A stretch of DNA of 64,000 nucleotides, taken from positions 139,496 through 203,495 of the forward strand of contig JBLNDT010000089.1 in NCBI GenBank assembly GCA_050261915.1. Reading direction: 5' to 3'. This DNA comes from UBA699 sp050261915. GTDB lineage: Bacteria > Bacillota > Clostridia > Clostridiales > Clostridiaceae. Made by a program: the position numbers and the translations under genes. Under the pieces are notes generated by a model, which worked only from the letters and a program-made list of their open reading frames with translations, did no database searches and had not been told where the DNA came from. Every line of letters begins with the position of its first letter. Within the stretch, counting starts at the first letter, position 1. Shown piece after piece: positions 18,941 through 28,780 of the stretch.

Positions 18941-18986
18941 CCTTATTCTAAGACTACCGAATTGCCGACGGTTTTCTTGGGATAGG
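18941..18986 (+). promoter_or_regulatory. Structured rpsO leader, probable S15 autoregulatory RNA
   Basis: CCTTATTCTAAG (18941-18952) can pair with CTTGGGATAGG (18976-18986) through 11 pairs including G-U pairs and one bulge. Inside, ACCG can pair with CGGT. S15 autoregulation through structured rpsO leaders is known in several bacteria. The ribosome site lies at 19001-19006, outside the helix. Assignment to S15 binding is inference from position and shape. Confidence 0.6.
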
Positions 18987-19014
18987 AGTGATTTACAATT
19001 GGAGGTGTATATTA

Positions 19015-19278
19015 ATGGATAAGGCTAGAAAAGATGAATTAATGAAGAAACATGCAAGACATGAAGGGGACACAGGTTCACCTGAAGTTCAGATTGCATT
19101 ACTTACAGAAAGAATTAATCACTTAAATGACCATTTGAAAATGCATAAAAAAGATTTCCACTCAAGAAGAGGTCTTTTAATGATGGTTGGTAAGAGAAGA
19201 GGTCTTTTAAACTATTTGATGAAAACTGATATTGAAAGATATCGTAATATCATTGCAGAACTTGGTCTTAGAAAGTAA
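19015..19278 (+). CDS. rpsO: 30S ribosomal protein S15
   Basis: Primary 16S rRNA-binding protein of the 30S platform, 87 residues. The sequence GDTGSPEVQIALLTERI followed by HLKMHKKDFHSRRGLL is diagnostic. The frame opens upstream, but GGAGGT at 19001-19006 selects ATG 19015, which gives the family length. Monocistronic by appearance: its own promoter, leader and terminator. Confidence 0.97.
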   Translation: MDKARKDELMKKHARHEGDTGSPEVQIALLTERINHLNDHLKMHKKDFHSRRGLLMMVGKRRGLLNYLMKTDIERYRNIIAELGLRK

Positions 19279-19281
19279 TTC

Positions 19282-19308
19282 AGAGCGGCTAATCACCGCT
19301 CTATTTTT
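19282..19308 (+). terminator. Intrinsic terminator after rpsO
   Basis: AGAGCGG, loop CTAATCA, CCGCTCT, then ATTTTT. Confidence 0.9.
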
Positions 19309-19311
19309 AAA

Positions 19312-19342
19312 TTGTAAATAATTAAATATTTTATAGTATAAT
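19312..19342 (+). promoter_or_regulatory. Possible pnp promoter
   Basis: TATAAT at 19337-19342 with TTGTAA at 19312-19317; the 19-base spacer is longer than ideal, so the -35 assignment is uncertain. Confidence 0.4.
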
Positions 19343-19396
19343 ATTTTTAATAAAGATTGATAATAAAATTGTTGATTATATAAAAGGAGGAAAAGT

Positions 19397-21511
19397 ATGA
19401 GTAACATACTGGAAACAACCATAGCCGGAAGAACCTTAAAGGTTGATATCGGCAGAATTGGGAAGCTCTCTAACTGTGCTTTACTTGTAAGCTACGGGGA
19501 TACAGTAGTAATGGTAAATGCAAATGCTTCCGAAAAACCTAGAGAAGGGATAGATTTTTTCCCTTTAAGCATTGAATATGAAGAAAAATTATATTCCGTT
19601 GGTAAAATACCAGGTGGCTTCATAAAAAAAGAAGGAAGACCATCTGAAAAAGCTATATTAAGCGGAAGAGCTATAGACAGGCCGTTAAGACCATTATTCC
19701 CAAAAGGATACAGAAATGATGTGCAGGTAGTTACTACTGTTCTCTCAGTTGAACAGGATAACGCTCCTGACATTCTTGCTATAAATGCTGCATCACTGGC
19801 ATTATGTCTTTCAAGCATACCTTTTGATATTCCACTAGGAGCTGTGTCTGTAGGACTTATAGATGGAAACTTCATCATAAACCCAACAGAAAAGGAAAGA
19901 GAACAAAGTTCATTAAACCTGACAGTTTGTGCAACTAAAGACCGCGTAATGATGGTGGAAGCTGGTGGAAATGAAATACCTGAAGATGTAATGTATGATG
20001 GTATAATGTTCGGATTTGAAGAATGTAAGAAAATTGTTGCATTTCAGGAAGAAGCTATGGCTAAATTCGGAAAAGAAAAAATGGTTCCAGTTCTCTATAA
20101 AATTGATGAAACTCTGGAAAGCGACATTAAAGAATTTGCTTTTGATATGCTTAAAGAAGCAATGTATATAACTGACAGAGAAAAAAGAAATGCTGAAGTT
20201 GCTGAAATTACTGCTAAAGTTAAAGAAACTTTTGCGGAAAAATATGCAGATAAGTCTTCAGATGTTGCAGAAGTTATGTACAATATGCAAAAGAAAATTG
20301 TAAGAAACATGCTTCTTAATGAAAACAGAAGACCTGATGGAAGAAGATTTGATGAAGTTAGACCTATAGGCTGTGAAGTATCAATACTTCCAAGAACTCA
20401 CGGTACTGGTCTATTTACAAGAGGACTTACTCAGGTTATGACAGTGGCAACTTTAGGTGCCCTAGGAGATGTTCAAATACTTGATGGACTTGGTGTTGAA
20501 GAATTTAAAAGATACATGCACCATTACAATTTCCCTGGATACAGCACAGGTGAAGTTAAACCATTAAGAGGACCAGGAAGAAGAGAAATAGGTCACGGTG
20601 CACTTGCAGAAAAGGCGCTGGAACCACTTATCCCTTCAGAGGAAGAATTCCCATATACTATAAGACTTGTTTCAGAAGTATTGAGTTCAAACGGTTCGAC
20701 TTCACAAGCAAGCGTATGCGGAAGCACCCTTGCATTGCTTGATGCAGGAGTTCCAATAAAAAGACCTGCTGCAGGTATAGCTATGGGTCTTATCACTAGC
20801 GATGACCTTGAAAAAGAAGAAGTTATTACAGATATTCAAGGAATAGAAGATTTCTTCGGGGATATGGACTTTAAAGTTGCAGGAACTGAAGTTGGTATTA
20901 CTGCAATACAGTTTGATACTAAAATCCATGGTCTTTCAAACGCTTGCATTAAAAAAGCATTGGAAGATGCCAGAACAGCAAGAGTATTCATTATAGGAAA
21001 AATAAATGAATGTATACCTGCTGCAAGACCAGATATATCAAAATATGCTCCTAAGGCATACACTATGTCAATAGACCCTGATAAAATAAGAGATGTTATA
21101 GGACCAGGAGGAAAGGTTATTAATAAAATAATAGCTGAAACTGGTGTTAAAATAGACATAAAAGAAGATGGAAAGATATTTATTATGTCTGATGACAGTC
21201 TCGGTGCAAAAAGAGCATTAAAAATAATTGATGACTTAACTAGAGAAGTTAAACCAGGTGAAATATATCTTGGTAAGGTTACTAAAATAACAACTTTTGG
21301 TGCTTTTGTTGAAATACTTCCTGGAAAAGAAGGTCTGGTTCATATATCAAAGCTTGATTTTGCAAGAGTTAACAAAGTAGAGGATGTTGTTTCTGTAGGA
21401 GACGAAATACTTGTTAAAGTAACTGAAATAGATAACCAGGGAAGGATTAACCTTTCAAGGAAAGATGCTTTAAAAGATTCTGAGGAAAAAGAAGAAAAAG
21501 AGGAACAATAA
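19397..21511 (+). CDS. pnp: Polyribonucleotide nucleotidyltransferase (PNPase)
   Basis: Phosphorolytic 3'-5' exoribonuclease, 704 residues. Two RNase PH domains (N-terminal to about 215 and about 310-530) flank a helical domain. A KH domain (IRDVIGPGGKVINKII near 565-580) and an S1 domain (LGKVTKITTFGAFVEILPGK, about 623-690) follow, with a highly charged tail. ATG follows AAAGGAGG. It is close to rny, another RNA-decay gene of this window. Confidence 0.97.
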   Translation: MSNILETTIAGRTLKVDIGRIGKLSNCALLVSYGDTVVMVNANASEKPREGIDFFPLSIEYEEKLYSVGKIPGGFIKKEGRPSEKAILSGRAIDRPLRPLFPKGYRNDVQVVTTVLSVEQDNAPDILAINAASLALCLSSIPFDIPLGAVSVGLIDGNFIINPTEKEREQSSLNLTVCATKDRVMMVEAGGNEIPEDVMYDGIMFGFEECKKIVAFQEEAMAKFGKEKMVPVLYKIDETLESDIKEFAFDMLKEAMYITDREKRNAEVAEITAKVKETFAEKYADKSSDVAEVMYNMQKKIVRNMLLNENRRPDGRRFDEVRPIGCEVSILPRTHGTGLFTRGLTQVMTVATLGALGDVQILDGLGVEEFKRYMHHYNFPGYSTGEVKPLRGPGRREIGHGALAEKALEPLIPSEEEFPYTIRLVSEVLSSNGSTSQASVCGSTLALLDAGVPIKRPAAGIAMGLITSDDLEKEEVITDIQGIEDFFGDMDFKVAGTEVGITAIQFDTKIHGLSNACIKKALEDARTARVFIIGKINECIPAARPDISKYAPKAYTMSIDPDKIRDVIGPGGKVINKIIAETGVKIDIKEDGKIFIMSDDSLGAKRALKIIDDLTREVKPGEIYLGKVTKITTFGAFVEILPGKEGLVHISKLDFARVNKVEDVVSVGDEILVKVTEIDNQGRINLSRKDALKDSEEKEEKEEQ

Positions 21512-21512
21512 A

Positions 21513-21543
21513 AATAAAAAGGCATTTTGCCTTTTTATTTTTC
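21513..21543 (+). terminator. Intrinsic terminator after pnp
   Basis: AAAAAGGC, loop ATTTT, GCCTTTTT then ATTTTT. Confidence 0.9.
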
Positions 21544-21567
21544 CTATTTTATTTTACCGAGGTGCTT

Positions 21568-22833
21568 ATGTATAAATTATTTAAATTAAACAATGGTTTG
21601 AGGGTTGTATATGAAAAAATAAGCTATGTAAACTCCATAAGTGTGGGACTTTGGGTTGAAAATGGCTCAAGAAATGAAGAATTATCTAACAATGGGATAT
21701 CACATTTCATAGAACACATGCTTTTTAAAGGTACAGATAGGCGAAGTGCTCTTGATATTGTAGAAGCTATTGAAGATGTTGGTGGTCAGATAAACGCTTT
21801 TACTGGTAAAGAAGCAACTTGCTTTTATATAAAGGCTCTTGATTCATATCTTGAATTATCACTTGATATATTGTCAGATATGCTTTTCAACAGTAAGTTT
21901 TCAAAAGAGGAAATTGAAAAAGAAAAGGGCGTTGTAATAGAAGAAATTAATATGAGTGAAGATTCACCTGAAGATGTGCTGTCGGATCTTCACAGCCAGG
22001 CAATCTGGGGTAAGGACCCAATATCTCTTCCAATACTCGGAACTGAAGATACTGTAAAATCCTTTACTCAAGATCAGATAATAAAGTATGTTTCTTCACG
22101 GTATATTCCTGAAAATTCCGTTATATCCATTGCAGGAAATTTTGATGAAGATATTACTGAAGAATTAATATATAAATATTTTGGAAATTGGGAAAGTAAT
22201 AATAAAAAGATTACAAGCTACTCTTCTCCAATACTTCTAAAGGAACATTTATATAAAAAGAAAAATATCGAACAGCTTCATATTAGTCTCGGTATACCTG
22301 GTGTAAAAACAGGAAATGAAGATCTTTACACTCTTTTGCTGCTTAGCAATGTTCTAGGCGGTGGAGCATCCTCATTGCTGTTTCAGAAAATAAGAGAAGA
22401 AAAAGGCTTATGTTATTCTATATTTTCTTATATATCTGCATTTAACAATACTGGAATAGTTTCAATTTATACCAGTTTAAATCCAAAGTATGCGTCTGAG
22501 GTAGTATCCCTAATAAATAATGAGATATATAATTTCATTAAGACAGGCATATCAGATTCAAAGCTGAAAAAAGCAAAAGAACAGCTTAAGGGAAGCTATA
22601 TACTTGGATTGGAAAGTACCAGCAGCAGGATGTTCAATAATGGAAAATCAGTGCTTTTCCTTAATAAAATAAATACCCCTGAGGATATAATAAGAAAAGT
22701 TGATCATATAGACCAGGAAAAAATTTCAGATGTGCTCGAGAAAACACTAGGAAATGGTATTCAAAACTCAGCTTTTGTTGGTGAAACCTCAGAACTTGAA
22801 AGACTTAAGGGAATCATAGAACAAGGGATGTAA
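21568..22833 (+). CDS. mlpA: M16 family zinc peptidase (processing-peptidase-like)
   Basis: Pitrilysin-family metallopeptidase of 421 residues. The inverted zinc motif HFIEH is at 46-50 with the downstream glutamate region KGVVIEEINM. The C-terminal half has the GGGASSLLFQKIREEKGLCYS block of the inactive M16 domain. No signal peptide is present, so it is probably cytoplasmic. The position between pnp and ymxH/dapG matches Bacillus mlpA (ymxG). GTG 21562 is possible, but GAGGTG overlaps it and points to ATG 21568. Substrate unknown. Confidence 0.88.
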   Translation: MYKLFKLNNGLRVVYEKISYVNSISVGLWVENGSRNEELSNNGISHFIEHMLFKGTDRRSALDIVEAIEDVGGQINAFTGKEATCFYIKALDSYLELSLDILSDMLFNSKFSKEEIEKEKGVVIEEINMSEDSPEDVLSDLHSQAIWGKDPISLPILGTEDTVKSFTQDQIIKYVSSRYIPENSVISIAGNFDEDITEELIYKYFGNWESNNKKITSYSSPILLKEHLYKKKNIEQLHISLGIPGVKTGNEDLYTLLLLSNVLGGGASSLLFQKIREEKGLCYSIFSYISAFNNTGIVSIYTSLNPKYASEVVSLINNEIYNFIKTGISDSKLKKAKEQLKGSYILGLESTSSRMFNNGKSVLFLNKINTPEDIIRKVDHIDQEKISDVLEKTLGNGIQNSAFVGETSELERLKGIIEQGM

Positions 22834-22860
22834 TAAATAAAATAATTTCATCATATTTAT

Positions 22861-22898
22861 AATAAGCAGATATCTATAGATTTTTGCTTATTATTTTT
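22861..22898 (+). terminator. Intrinsic terminator after mlpA
   Basis: AATAAGCA (22861-22868) pairs with TGCTTATT (22885-22892) around an inner ATCTATAGAT palindrome; ATTTTTAT follows. Confidence 0.75.
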
Positions 22899-22912
22899 AT
22901 TTGGAGGATAAG

Positions 22913-23185
22913 ATGAAAGAAAACATAAAATTCTATAATGACCTTGAAAAATACGAGATTATAAATATAAATGACGGTGAAAAGTTTAATTGTTTAGGAA
23001 ATAATGATATAATCATCGATGAGAACGGAAATTTAAAATTTCTTATTTTAAACGACCATAAGGCAAAGGCTGGTTTATTTTCAAGAGGAGAATATATTCA
23101 GGTTCCCTGGGATTGTGTAAAAAAAGTTGGTTCAAAAACTATAATTATAGATGCTGAAGATGGCAGTATAAATAAAATAAAATAG
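22913..23185 (+). CDS. ymxH: YlmC/YmxH family PRC-barrel protein
   Basis: Small protein of 90 residues. Blocks KYEIININDGEKFNCLGNND and FSRGEYIQVPWDCVKKVGSK followed by TIIID match the YlmC/YmxH sporulation-associated family with a PRC-barrel fold. The order mlpA-ymxH-dapG is the same as in Bacillus. GGAGGA at 22903-22908 selects ATG 22913 rather than TTG 22901. Molecular function is not known. Confidence 0.85.
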   Translation: MKENIKFYNDLEKYEIININDGEKFNCLGNNDIIIDENGNLKFLILNDHKAKAGLFSRGEYIQVPWDCVKKVGSKTIIIDAEDGSINKIK

Positions 23186-23199
23186 TCAGGAGGTAAGGT

Positions 23200-24402
23200 A
23201 TGAAAATATTGATTCAAAAGTTTGGAGGAACATCTGTTTCAACCCCTGAAGCAAGGGCTATGGCAGTAGAAAAAATAATTAATGCAAAGGATGAAGGATA
23301 CTCCCCAGTGGTGGTGGTTTCTGCTATGGGAAGAAAAGGACAGCCATATGCAACAGACACCCTGCTTTCGTTAATAAGCAATGATTTTAAAAGCTCAAAT
23401 CCTATGGCAGTAGATCTTTTAATGAGCTGCGGTGAAATTATAAGCACTGTTAAAATGTGTGATGAGCTTAAAGAAAAACAAATATCTGCAATACCTTTAA
23501 CTGGTGGACAGGCTGGAATTATAACCGATAATAAATATAATAATGCCTCAATAGTAAAGGTTAATCCTGAAAGAATAATGAATCTTTTAAATGAAAATAT
23601 TATACCAGTAATAGCAGGATTTCAAGGTATTAGTGAAAATGGATATATAACAACCCTTGGAAGAGGGGGCAGTGATGTAACCGCTTCACTTTTAGGGGTT
23701 GCCATGAATGCAGAGGAAATACAAATATACACAGATGTGGATGGTATAATGACTGCAGACCCTAGAATAGTGTCAGAGGCTTCATTAATTGAAGAAATTA
23801 GTTATAATGAGGTATTTCAATTTGCAGACCAGGGTGCAAAGGTTATACACCCAAGGGCTGTAGAAATAGCTATGAGAGCCAATATTCCTCTTGTTATAAA
23901 AAACACCTTAAGCAACTGCAATGGAACTATCATCAACAGCTTTGGAACAAGAAATCCAGAGGATATAATAATTGGGATAACACATATGAACGAAAGGGTT
24001 CAAATAAGAATTGACGCTTCTGAAAACGTGGAAAATCCTAATTACAACAGCCTTCTTGATGAAATAGCTGCAAATAAAATAAGTATTGATTTAATTAATA
24101 TATTTCCAAATGAAAAAGTATTTACCATAGATCAAAAGGATATTATTATATTTAAGGATGTAATGAACAAACTTAACATAAAATATTCAGAAATTGAAAA
24201 ATGCAGTAAAATATCTGTTATAGGAAGCAGAATGAGGGGAATACCAGGGGTAATGGCTAGAATAATAAAGGCACTTGAATCAAATGGTGTTTCTGTGCTT
24301 CAAACTGCAGATTCTCACACCACTATTTGGTGCCTTGTTTTAACAAAAGATGCTGAGAAAGCAATATTAGCACTACATAGAGAATTTAGTTTAGGGAATT
24401 AA
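23200..24402 (+). CDS. dapG: Aspartate kinase
   Basis: Phosphorylates aspartate, the first step to lysine, threonine, methionine and diaminopimelate (hence dipicolinate in spores). KFGGTSVSTPEARA near the N-terminus and GRGGSDVTASLLG are the kinase signatures; two C-terminal ACT domains occupy about 265-400 and bind effectors. There are 400 residues. The neighbourhood with ymxH, tepA and spoIIIE matches the Bacillus dapG isozyme, so that symbol is used; effector specificity cannot be read from sequence. Confidence 0.88.
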   Translation: MKILIQKFGGTSVSTPEARAMAVEKIINAKDEGYSPVVVVSAMGRKGQPYATDTLLSLISNDFKSSNPMAVDLLMSCGEIISTVKMCDELKEKQISAIPLTGGQAGIITDNKYNNASIVKVNPERIMNLLNENIIPVIAGFQGISENGYITTLGRGGSDVTASLLGVAMNAEEIQIYTDVDGIMTADPRIVSEASLIEEISYNEVFQFADQGAKVIHPRAVEIAMRANIPLVIKNTLSNCNGTIINSFGTRNPEDIIIGITHMNERVQIRIDASENVENPNYNSLLDEIAANKISIDLINIFPNEKVFTIDQKDIIIFKDVMNKLNIKYSEIEKCSKISVIGSRMRGIPGVMARIIKALESNGVSVLQTADSHTTIWCLVLTKDAEKAILALHREFSLGN

Positions 24403-24431
24403 AATATGTATGAATAGCATTTGCCTAAATT

Positions 24432-24450
24432 ACACAAAATATATTTGTGT
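24432..24450. other. Palindrome before tepA
   Basis: ACACAAA, loop ATATA, TTTGTGT: perfect 7-bp inverted repeat ending just before the tepA ribosome site. There is no T-tract, so it is not a typical terminator; it could be an operator or an mRNA hairpin. Confidence 0.4.
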
Positions 24451-24464
24451 TAGGAGGGGAAGCT

Positions 24465-25151
24465 ATGGAAGAAAATATAAATAAGAATTTAGAAAACATA
24501 AAGGATCTAGGTGTTACAAATATTCAAAATACAAAAGACAGGGTTCAGGTACTGCCTATTATTGGTCAGATTGAAGGTCATATGGTGTCATCACCTCAAA
24601 ATAAAACTACAAAGTATGAACACCTAATTCCTCAGCTGGTGGCTATTGAAACTGAGGATACTGTGGAAGGGGTGCTGATAATATTAAATACAGTTGGTGG
24701 AGATGTGGAGGCTGGCCTTGCCATTGCTGAAATGCTTAGAAGCCTTAGCAAACCTACAGTATCTCTCGTTATAGGTGGCGGACACTCAATAGGTGTACCT
24801 TTGGCAACAGCTGCTGATTATTCTTTTATTTCACCAACTGCGACCATGATTATTCATCCAATAAGAATGAATGGACTTGTAATAGGTGTACCTCAAACCT
24901 TTGACTACTTCAGTAAAATGCAGGAAAGAATAACTGAGTTTATATTGCGCACCTCAAGAATAGACAGACAGAGCATTCAAAAAATGATGGCTCAAACAGA
25001 TGACCTTTTAAATGATATGGGAACTATTTTAATTGGAAAACAAGCAGTAGAATGTGGTTTAATTGATAAAACTGGTGGTTTGTCAGATGCAATAAAGAAA
25101 TTAAATGAAATGATAGATTCAAAAACTAAAGGAAATTTGAAAAGTACGTAG
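24465..25151 (+). CDS. tepA: ClpP-class serine protease TepA-like
   Basis: Member of the ClpP/crotonase-fold serine protease family, 228 residues. The nucleophile Ser108 is in GGGHSIGVPLATAADY and the histidine is H131 in ATMIIHPIRMNG. No membrane segment is obvious. In Bacillus, TepA was linked to signal-peptide and SASP processing. AGGAGGGG at 24452-24459 selects ATG 24465. It precedes spoIIIE as in Bacillus. Confidence 0.85.
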   Translation: MEENINKNLENIKDLGVTNIQNTKDRVQVLPIIGQIEGHMVSSPQNKTTKYEHLIPQLVAIETEDTVEGVLIILNTVGGDVEAGLAIAEMLRSLSKPTVSLVIGGGHSIGVPLATAADYSFISPTATMIIHPIRMNGLVIGVPQTFDYFSKMQERITEFILRTSRIDRQSIQKMMAQTDDLLNDMGTILIGKQAVECGLIDKTGGLSDAIKKLNEMIDSKTKGNLKST

Positions 25152-25179
25152 AATAATAAATCTAGAGGTGATTTGAGTA

Positions 25180-27357
25180 ATGGCAAAAAAAAGTAAACCA
25201 AATCCTCAGAATGGTGAAATAAAAGGAATAGCTTTAATTACTTTAGGACTGCTTATTTTAATAAGCGTTTTTTCATCTTCCTCATCAGGAATTCTGGGTA
25301 AATTTGTAAGGAAGTTTCTTATTGCTGTTATGGGCTTGGGAGCATATGTTTTTCCAATATTTTTTATATTTATTGGACTATGCTTCATTATGCGAAAAAA
25401 TAAGTTTTACTTCAGCAGAAAATTTTATGGAATTGTAATATTTATAATGAATACTCTGCTTCTAATTCAGATGCTTTTAATGAACATATATTATTCCGGT
25501 GAAAATGTTAAGGCAGGAATATTGATGCTTTATAATGCCGAAACAATTTTCCATGGTGGAATTATAAGTTTTATTATAGACATCCCAATATTTAAACTTT
25601 TAGGAAGCATAGGCAGCTATATTCTTTTTATAGGTATATATTTTATATCTTTTGTTCTTATGTCTAAAATATCTATTTATGATATTTTAACATTTTTTAA
25701 CTCAAGAAATAAAAAAGAGCCAATTAAACAAAACAAAATAAAAACTCCTGAAATTGAACTAACAGGAGAATCAGAAAAGGAAACATTTGTAAAGGGAATA
25801 AACAGCCGTATTAAAATAATGAATTTCATGAAATCAAACCAATTAGAAGAACAAGCTCCTGAAATAATTGCAGAATCTGCTGTTGATTCAGCAATTAATC
25901 AGGAACTTGACAATGAAATAAAAAAGACAAGCATTAGAAATGATGAGGTGTATAATTTCCCTGCCATCGAGCTTCTTAAACAAAATATACAGTCACAGTT
26001 AAATAAAGAGGATAAAAAGGAGCTCCTTGACAATGCAGGAAAGCTTGAAGAAACCTTGAGCAGTTTTGGTGTTGAGGCAAAGGTAATTCAAGTCAGCAGA
26101 GGACCTTCTGTTACCAGGTTCGAACTGCAGCCAAACCCTGGAGTAAAGGTTAGCAAAATTGTTAATTTATCAGATGATATAGCCTTAGCTCTAGCTGCAT
26201 CAGGGGTAAGAATTGAAGCTCCTATTCCAGGAAAGTCAGCAATAGGAATAGAGGTTCCAAATAGTGAGCTCTCAGCAGTATTCTTAAGGGAAGTAATTGA
26301 ATCGGATGAGTTTGTAAACTCAAATAAAAATCTTGCATTCTGTCTTGGTAAGGATATAGGTGGAAACTGTGTAGCAACAGACCTGGCTAAAATGCCCCAC
26401 CTGCTTATAGCTGGAGCCACAGGTTCTGGTAAAAGCGTATGCATAAATACCCTTATTATTAGTCTTCTTTATAAGTATTCACCTGAAAATGTTCGTCTTC
26501 TTATGATAGACCCAAAGGTTGTAGAGCTTAATGTATACAACGGAATTCCGCATCTTCTGATACCTGTGGTTACAGATCCAAAAAAAGCTGCAGGTGCATT
26601 AAATTGGGCTGTAAATGAAATGACAAGAAGATATAGGCTTTTTGCAGATAATGGGGTTAGAAATATTGAAGGATATAATGATCTGTTTAAGTCTGGAAAA
26701 ATAGAAGACAAACTACCTTTCATAGTAATTATAATAGATGAGCTAGCAGATTTAATGATGGTTTGTCCTAATGATATTGAAGATTACATAGGGAGACTTG
26801 CTCAGATGGCAAGAGCTGCCGGAATGCATCTTGTAATAGCCACCCAGAGGCCTTCTGTAGATGTTATTACGGGAGTTATTAAAGCAAACATACCTTCAAG
26901 AATATCCTTTGCTGTATCAAGCCAGATTGACTCTAGAACCATATTGGATATGGCAGGAGCTGAAAAGCTTTTAGGGAAGGGAGATATGTTGTTCTATCCT
27001 GTAGGTGAAGGAAAGCCAATAAGAATACAAGGAGCATTTATCTCAGAAAATGAGGTTGAAAAGGTAGTTGACTTTATTAAAAATCAGATGGGAGACCCAG
27101 AATATAAAGAAGAGCTTATAAATCATTTAGATAAAGTAAATGATAATAGTGATGGAGATGAGGATGAACTTTTGCAGGAAGCAATAAGAATTGTTGTAGA
27201 TTCAGGCCAGGCATCCACATCACTTCTTCAAAGACGGCTCAAGATAGGTTATAACCGTGCAGCAAGAATTATAGAACAGCTGGAAGAGAAAAATATAATA
27301 TCAGGAAAAGATGGTTCAAAGCCAAGACAAGTGCTCATGGACAGAGATGAATACTGA
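25180..27357 (+). CDS. spoIIIE: DNA translocase FtsK/SpoIIIE
   Basis: ATP-driven double-stranded DNA pump that clears chromosomes from the division or sporulation septum. Four hydrophobic segments fill the first 170 residues, then a charged linker. The motor has Walker A GATGSGKS (about 412-419) and Walker B VIIIDELADLMM (about 517), followed by a winged-helix gamma domain for polar DNA sequences. There are 725 residues. In this position it is normally the sporulation paralogue, although some clostridia have a single FtsK. Confidence 0.93.
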   Translation: MAKKSKPNPQNGEIKGIALITLGLLILISVFSSSSSGILGKFVRKFLIAVMGLGAYVFPIFFIFIGLCFIMRKNKFYFSRKFYGIVIFIMNTLLLIQMLLMNIYYSGENVKAGILMLYNAETIFHGGIISFIIDIPIFKLLGSIGSYILFIGIYFISFVLMSKISIYDILTFFNSRNKKEPIKQNKIKTPEIELTGESEKETFVKGINSRIKIMNFMKSNQLEEQAPEIIAESAVDSAINQELDNEIKKTSIRNDEVYNFPAIELLKQNIQSQLNKEDKKELLDNAGKLEETLSSFGVEAKVIQVSRGPSVTRFELQPNPGVKVSKIVNLSDDIALALAASGVRIEAPIPGKSAIGIEVPNSELSAVFLREVIESDEFVNSNKNLAFCLGKDIGGNCVATDLAKMPHLLIAGATGSGKSVCINTLIISLLYKYSPENVRLLMIDPKVVELNVYNGIPHLLIPVVTDPKKAAGALNWAVNEMTRRYRLFADNGVRNIEGYNDLFKSGKIEDKLPFIVIIIDELADLMMVCPNDIEDYIGRLAQMARAAGMHLVIATQRPSVDVITGVIKANIPSRISFAVSSQIDSRTILDMAGAEKLLGKGDMLFYPVGEGKPIRIQGAFISENEVEKVVDFIKNQMGDPEYKEELINHLDKVNDNSDGDEDELLQEAIRIVVDSGQASTSLLQRRLKIGYNRAARIIEQLEEKNIISGKDGSKPRQVLMDRDEY

Positions 27358-27439
27358 TAAATTTTCTCTTGTAAAATAATTAAAACAGCTATAAAATTAT
27401 TTAGTAGATTAATTTTGTTATACACAGGAGGAAATAGGT

Positions 27440-28780
27440 TTGTCAAAAATTAAAGTTGGACTTGTCAGTTTAGGCTGTGACAAAAATAGGATAGATTCTG
27501 AAATTATATTGAGCAATATTTCAGCTGATGAAAATTTTAAAATAGTAAATAATCCAGAAGAAGCAGATGTTATAATAGTTAACACCTGCGGTTTTATTGA
27601 ATCCTCAAAGGAAGAATCAATAAATACAATACTTGAAATGAATGAGTACAGGAATAATTGCTGCAAGCTTTTGGTTGTTACCGGTTGCTTGACTCAGAGA
27701 TACCATAAGGAGCTTAAGGAACTTATTCCTGAAATTGATATTATGCTTGGAGTAAATGACTATAAAGAGCTTAATAAAAAAATACTTGAATTTCTAAATA
27801 AAAATAATACTTTGGATGTATTATGCAGCTTCAGTGATTCAAACATAAATGAAGGGGAAAGAATATTAACCACTCCTAAGCATACTGCATATATTAGAAT
27901 AGCAGAGGGCTGCAACAATTTTTGCACCTACTGTATTATACCTAAAATCCGTGGTAAGTTTAGAAGCAGAAAATTTGAAAATATAATAAATGAAGCTAAG
28001 CTTCTTGCTGAGAAAGGAGTTAAGGAGCTTATTATCGTAGCTCAGGACACTACTCTTTATGGCAGCGACATTTATGGAAAAAAGAGGCTTCATGAACTAT
28101 TAAGAGAACTGTCAAAAATAGAACAGATAAAGTGGCTCCGTGTTTTATACTGCTATCCTGAAGAGATCTATAAGGAACTTATTGATGAAATTGCTGCTAA
28201 TGATAAGGTATGCAAGTACCTCGACATCCCAATACAGCATATAAGCAATAATATCCTTAAACGTATGGGAAGAAGAACAAGCAAGGAGCAAATAATAGAT
28301 ATAATTAATAAGCTGAGAGGTTCTGTTAAAGGAATTGTACTCCGTACTTCATTAATAGTTGGTTTTCCCGGAGAAACAGATGAGGATTTTAATGAATTAA
28401 AGGAATTTGTTTCTACAATAAAATTTGATAACCTTGGAGTTTTCAAATACTCTCAGGAAGAAGGAACACCTGCTGCAATAATGGAAAATCAGATAGATGA
28501 TGAAACTAAGGAAATAAGACATAATGAAATAATGATGCTTCAACAAAAAATATCTAAAGATTTAAACCTTAATAAGGTGGGAAATATTTATGATGTTCTT
28601 GTGGAAGGGTATAAAAAAAGAAAGTGGTTTGGAAGAAGTTATGAAATGTGCCCTGAAATAGACGGGGTTGTTTATTTTAGTTCCAATGAAGAAATTGAAA
28701 TCGGAAGTATGGTACCTATTAAAATTTCAGGCAGCTTGGAATATGATTTATTGGGAGATGTATATTATGAATCTTGCTAA
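27440..28780 (+). CDS. rimO: Ribosomal protein S12 methylthiotransferase
   Basis: Radical SAM enzyme that adds a methylthio group to an aspartate of ribosomal protein S12. It has the UPF0004 domain (GCDKNRIDSE; NTCGFIESSKEESI, which is RimO-like), radical SAM cysteines C158, C162 and C165 in GCNNFCTYCIIP, and a C-terminal TRAM domain. There are 446 residues with a TTG start behind AGGAGG. Its paralogue MiaB is at 50.4-51.7 kb. It overlaps pgsA by 14 bases. Confidence 0.95.
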   Translation: MSKIKVGLVSLGCDKNRIDSEIILSNISADENFKIVNNPEEADVIIVNTCGFIESSKEESINTILEMNEYRNNCCKLLVVTGCLTQRYHKELKELIPEIDIMLGVNDYKELNKKILEFLNKNNTLDVLCSFSDSNINEGERILTTPKHTAYIRIAEGCNNFCTYCIIPKIRGKFRSRKFENIINEAKLLAEKGVKELIIVAQDTTLYGSDIYGKKRLHELLRELSKIEQIKWLRVLYCYPEEIYKELIDEIAANDKVCKYLDIPIQHISNNILKRMGRRTSKEQIIDIINKLRGSVKGIVLRTSLIVGFPGETDEDFNELKEFVSTIKFDNLGVFKYSQEEGTPAAIMENQIDDETKEIRHNEIMMLQQKISKDLNLNKVGNIYDVLVEGYKKRKWFGRSYEMCPEIDGVVYFSSNEEIEIGSMVPIKISGSLEYDLLGDVYYESC

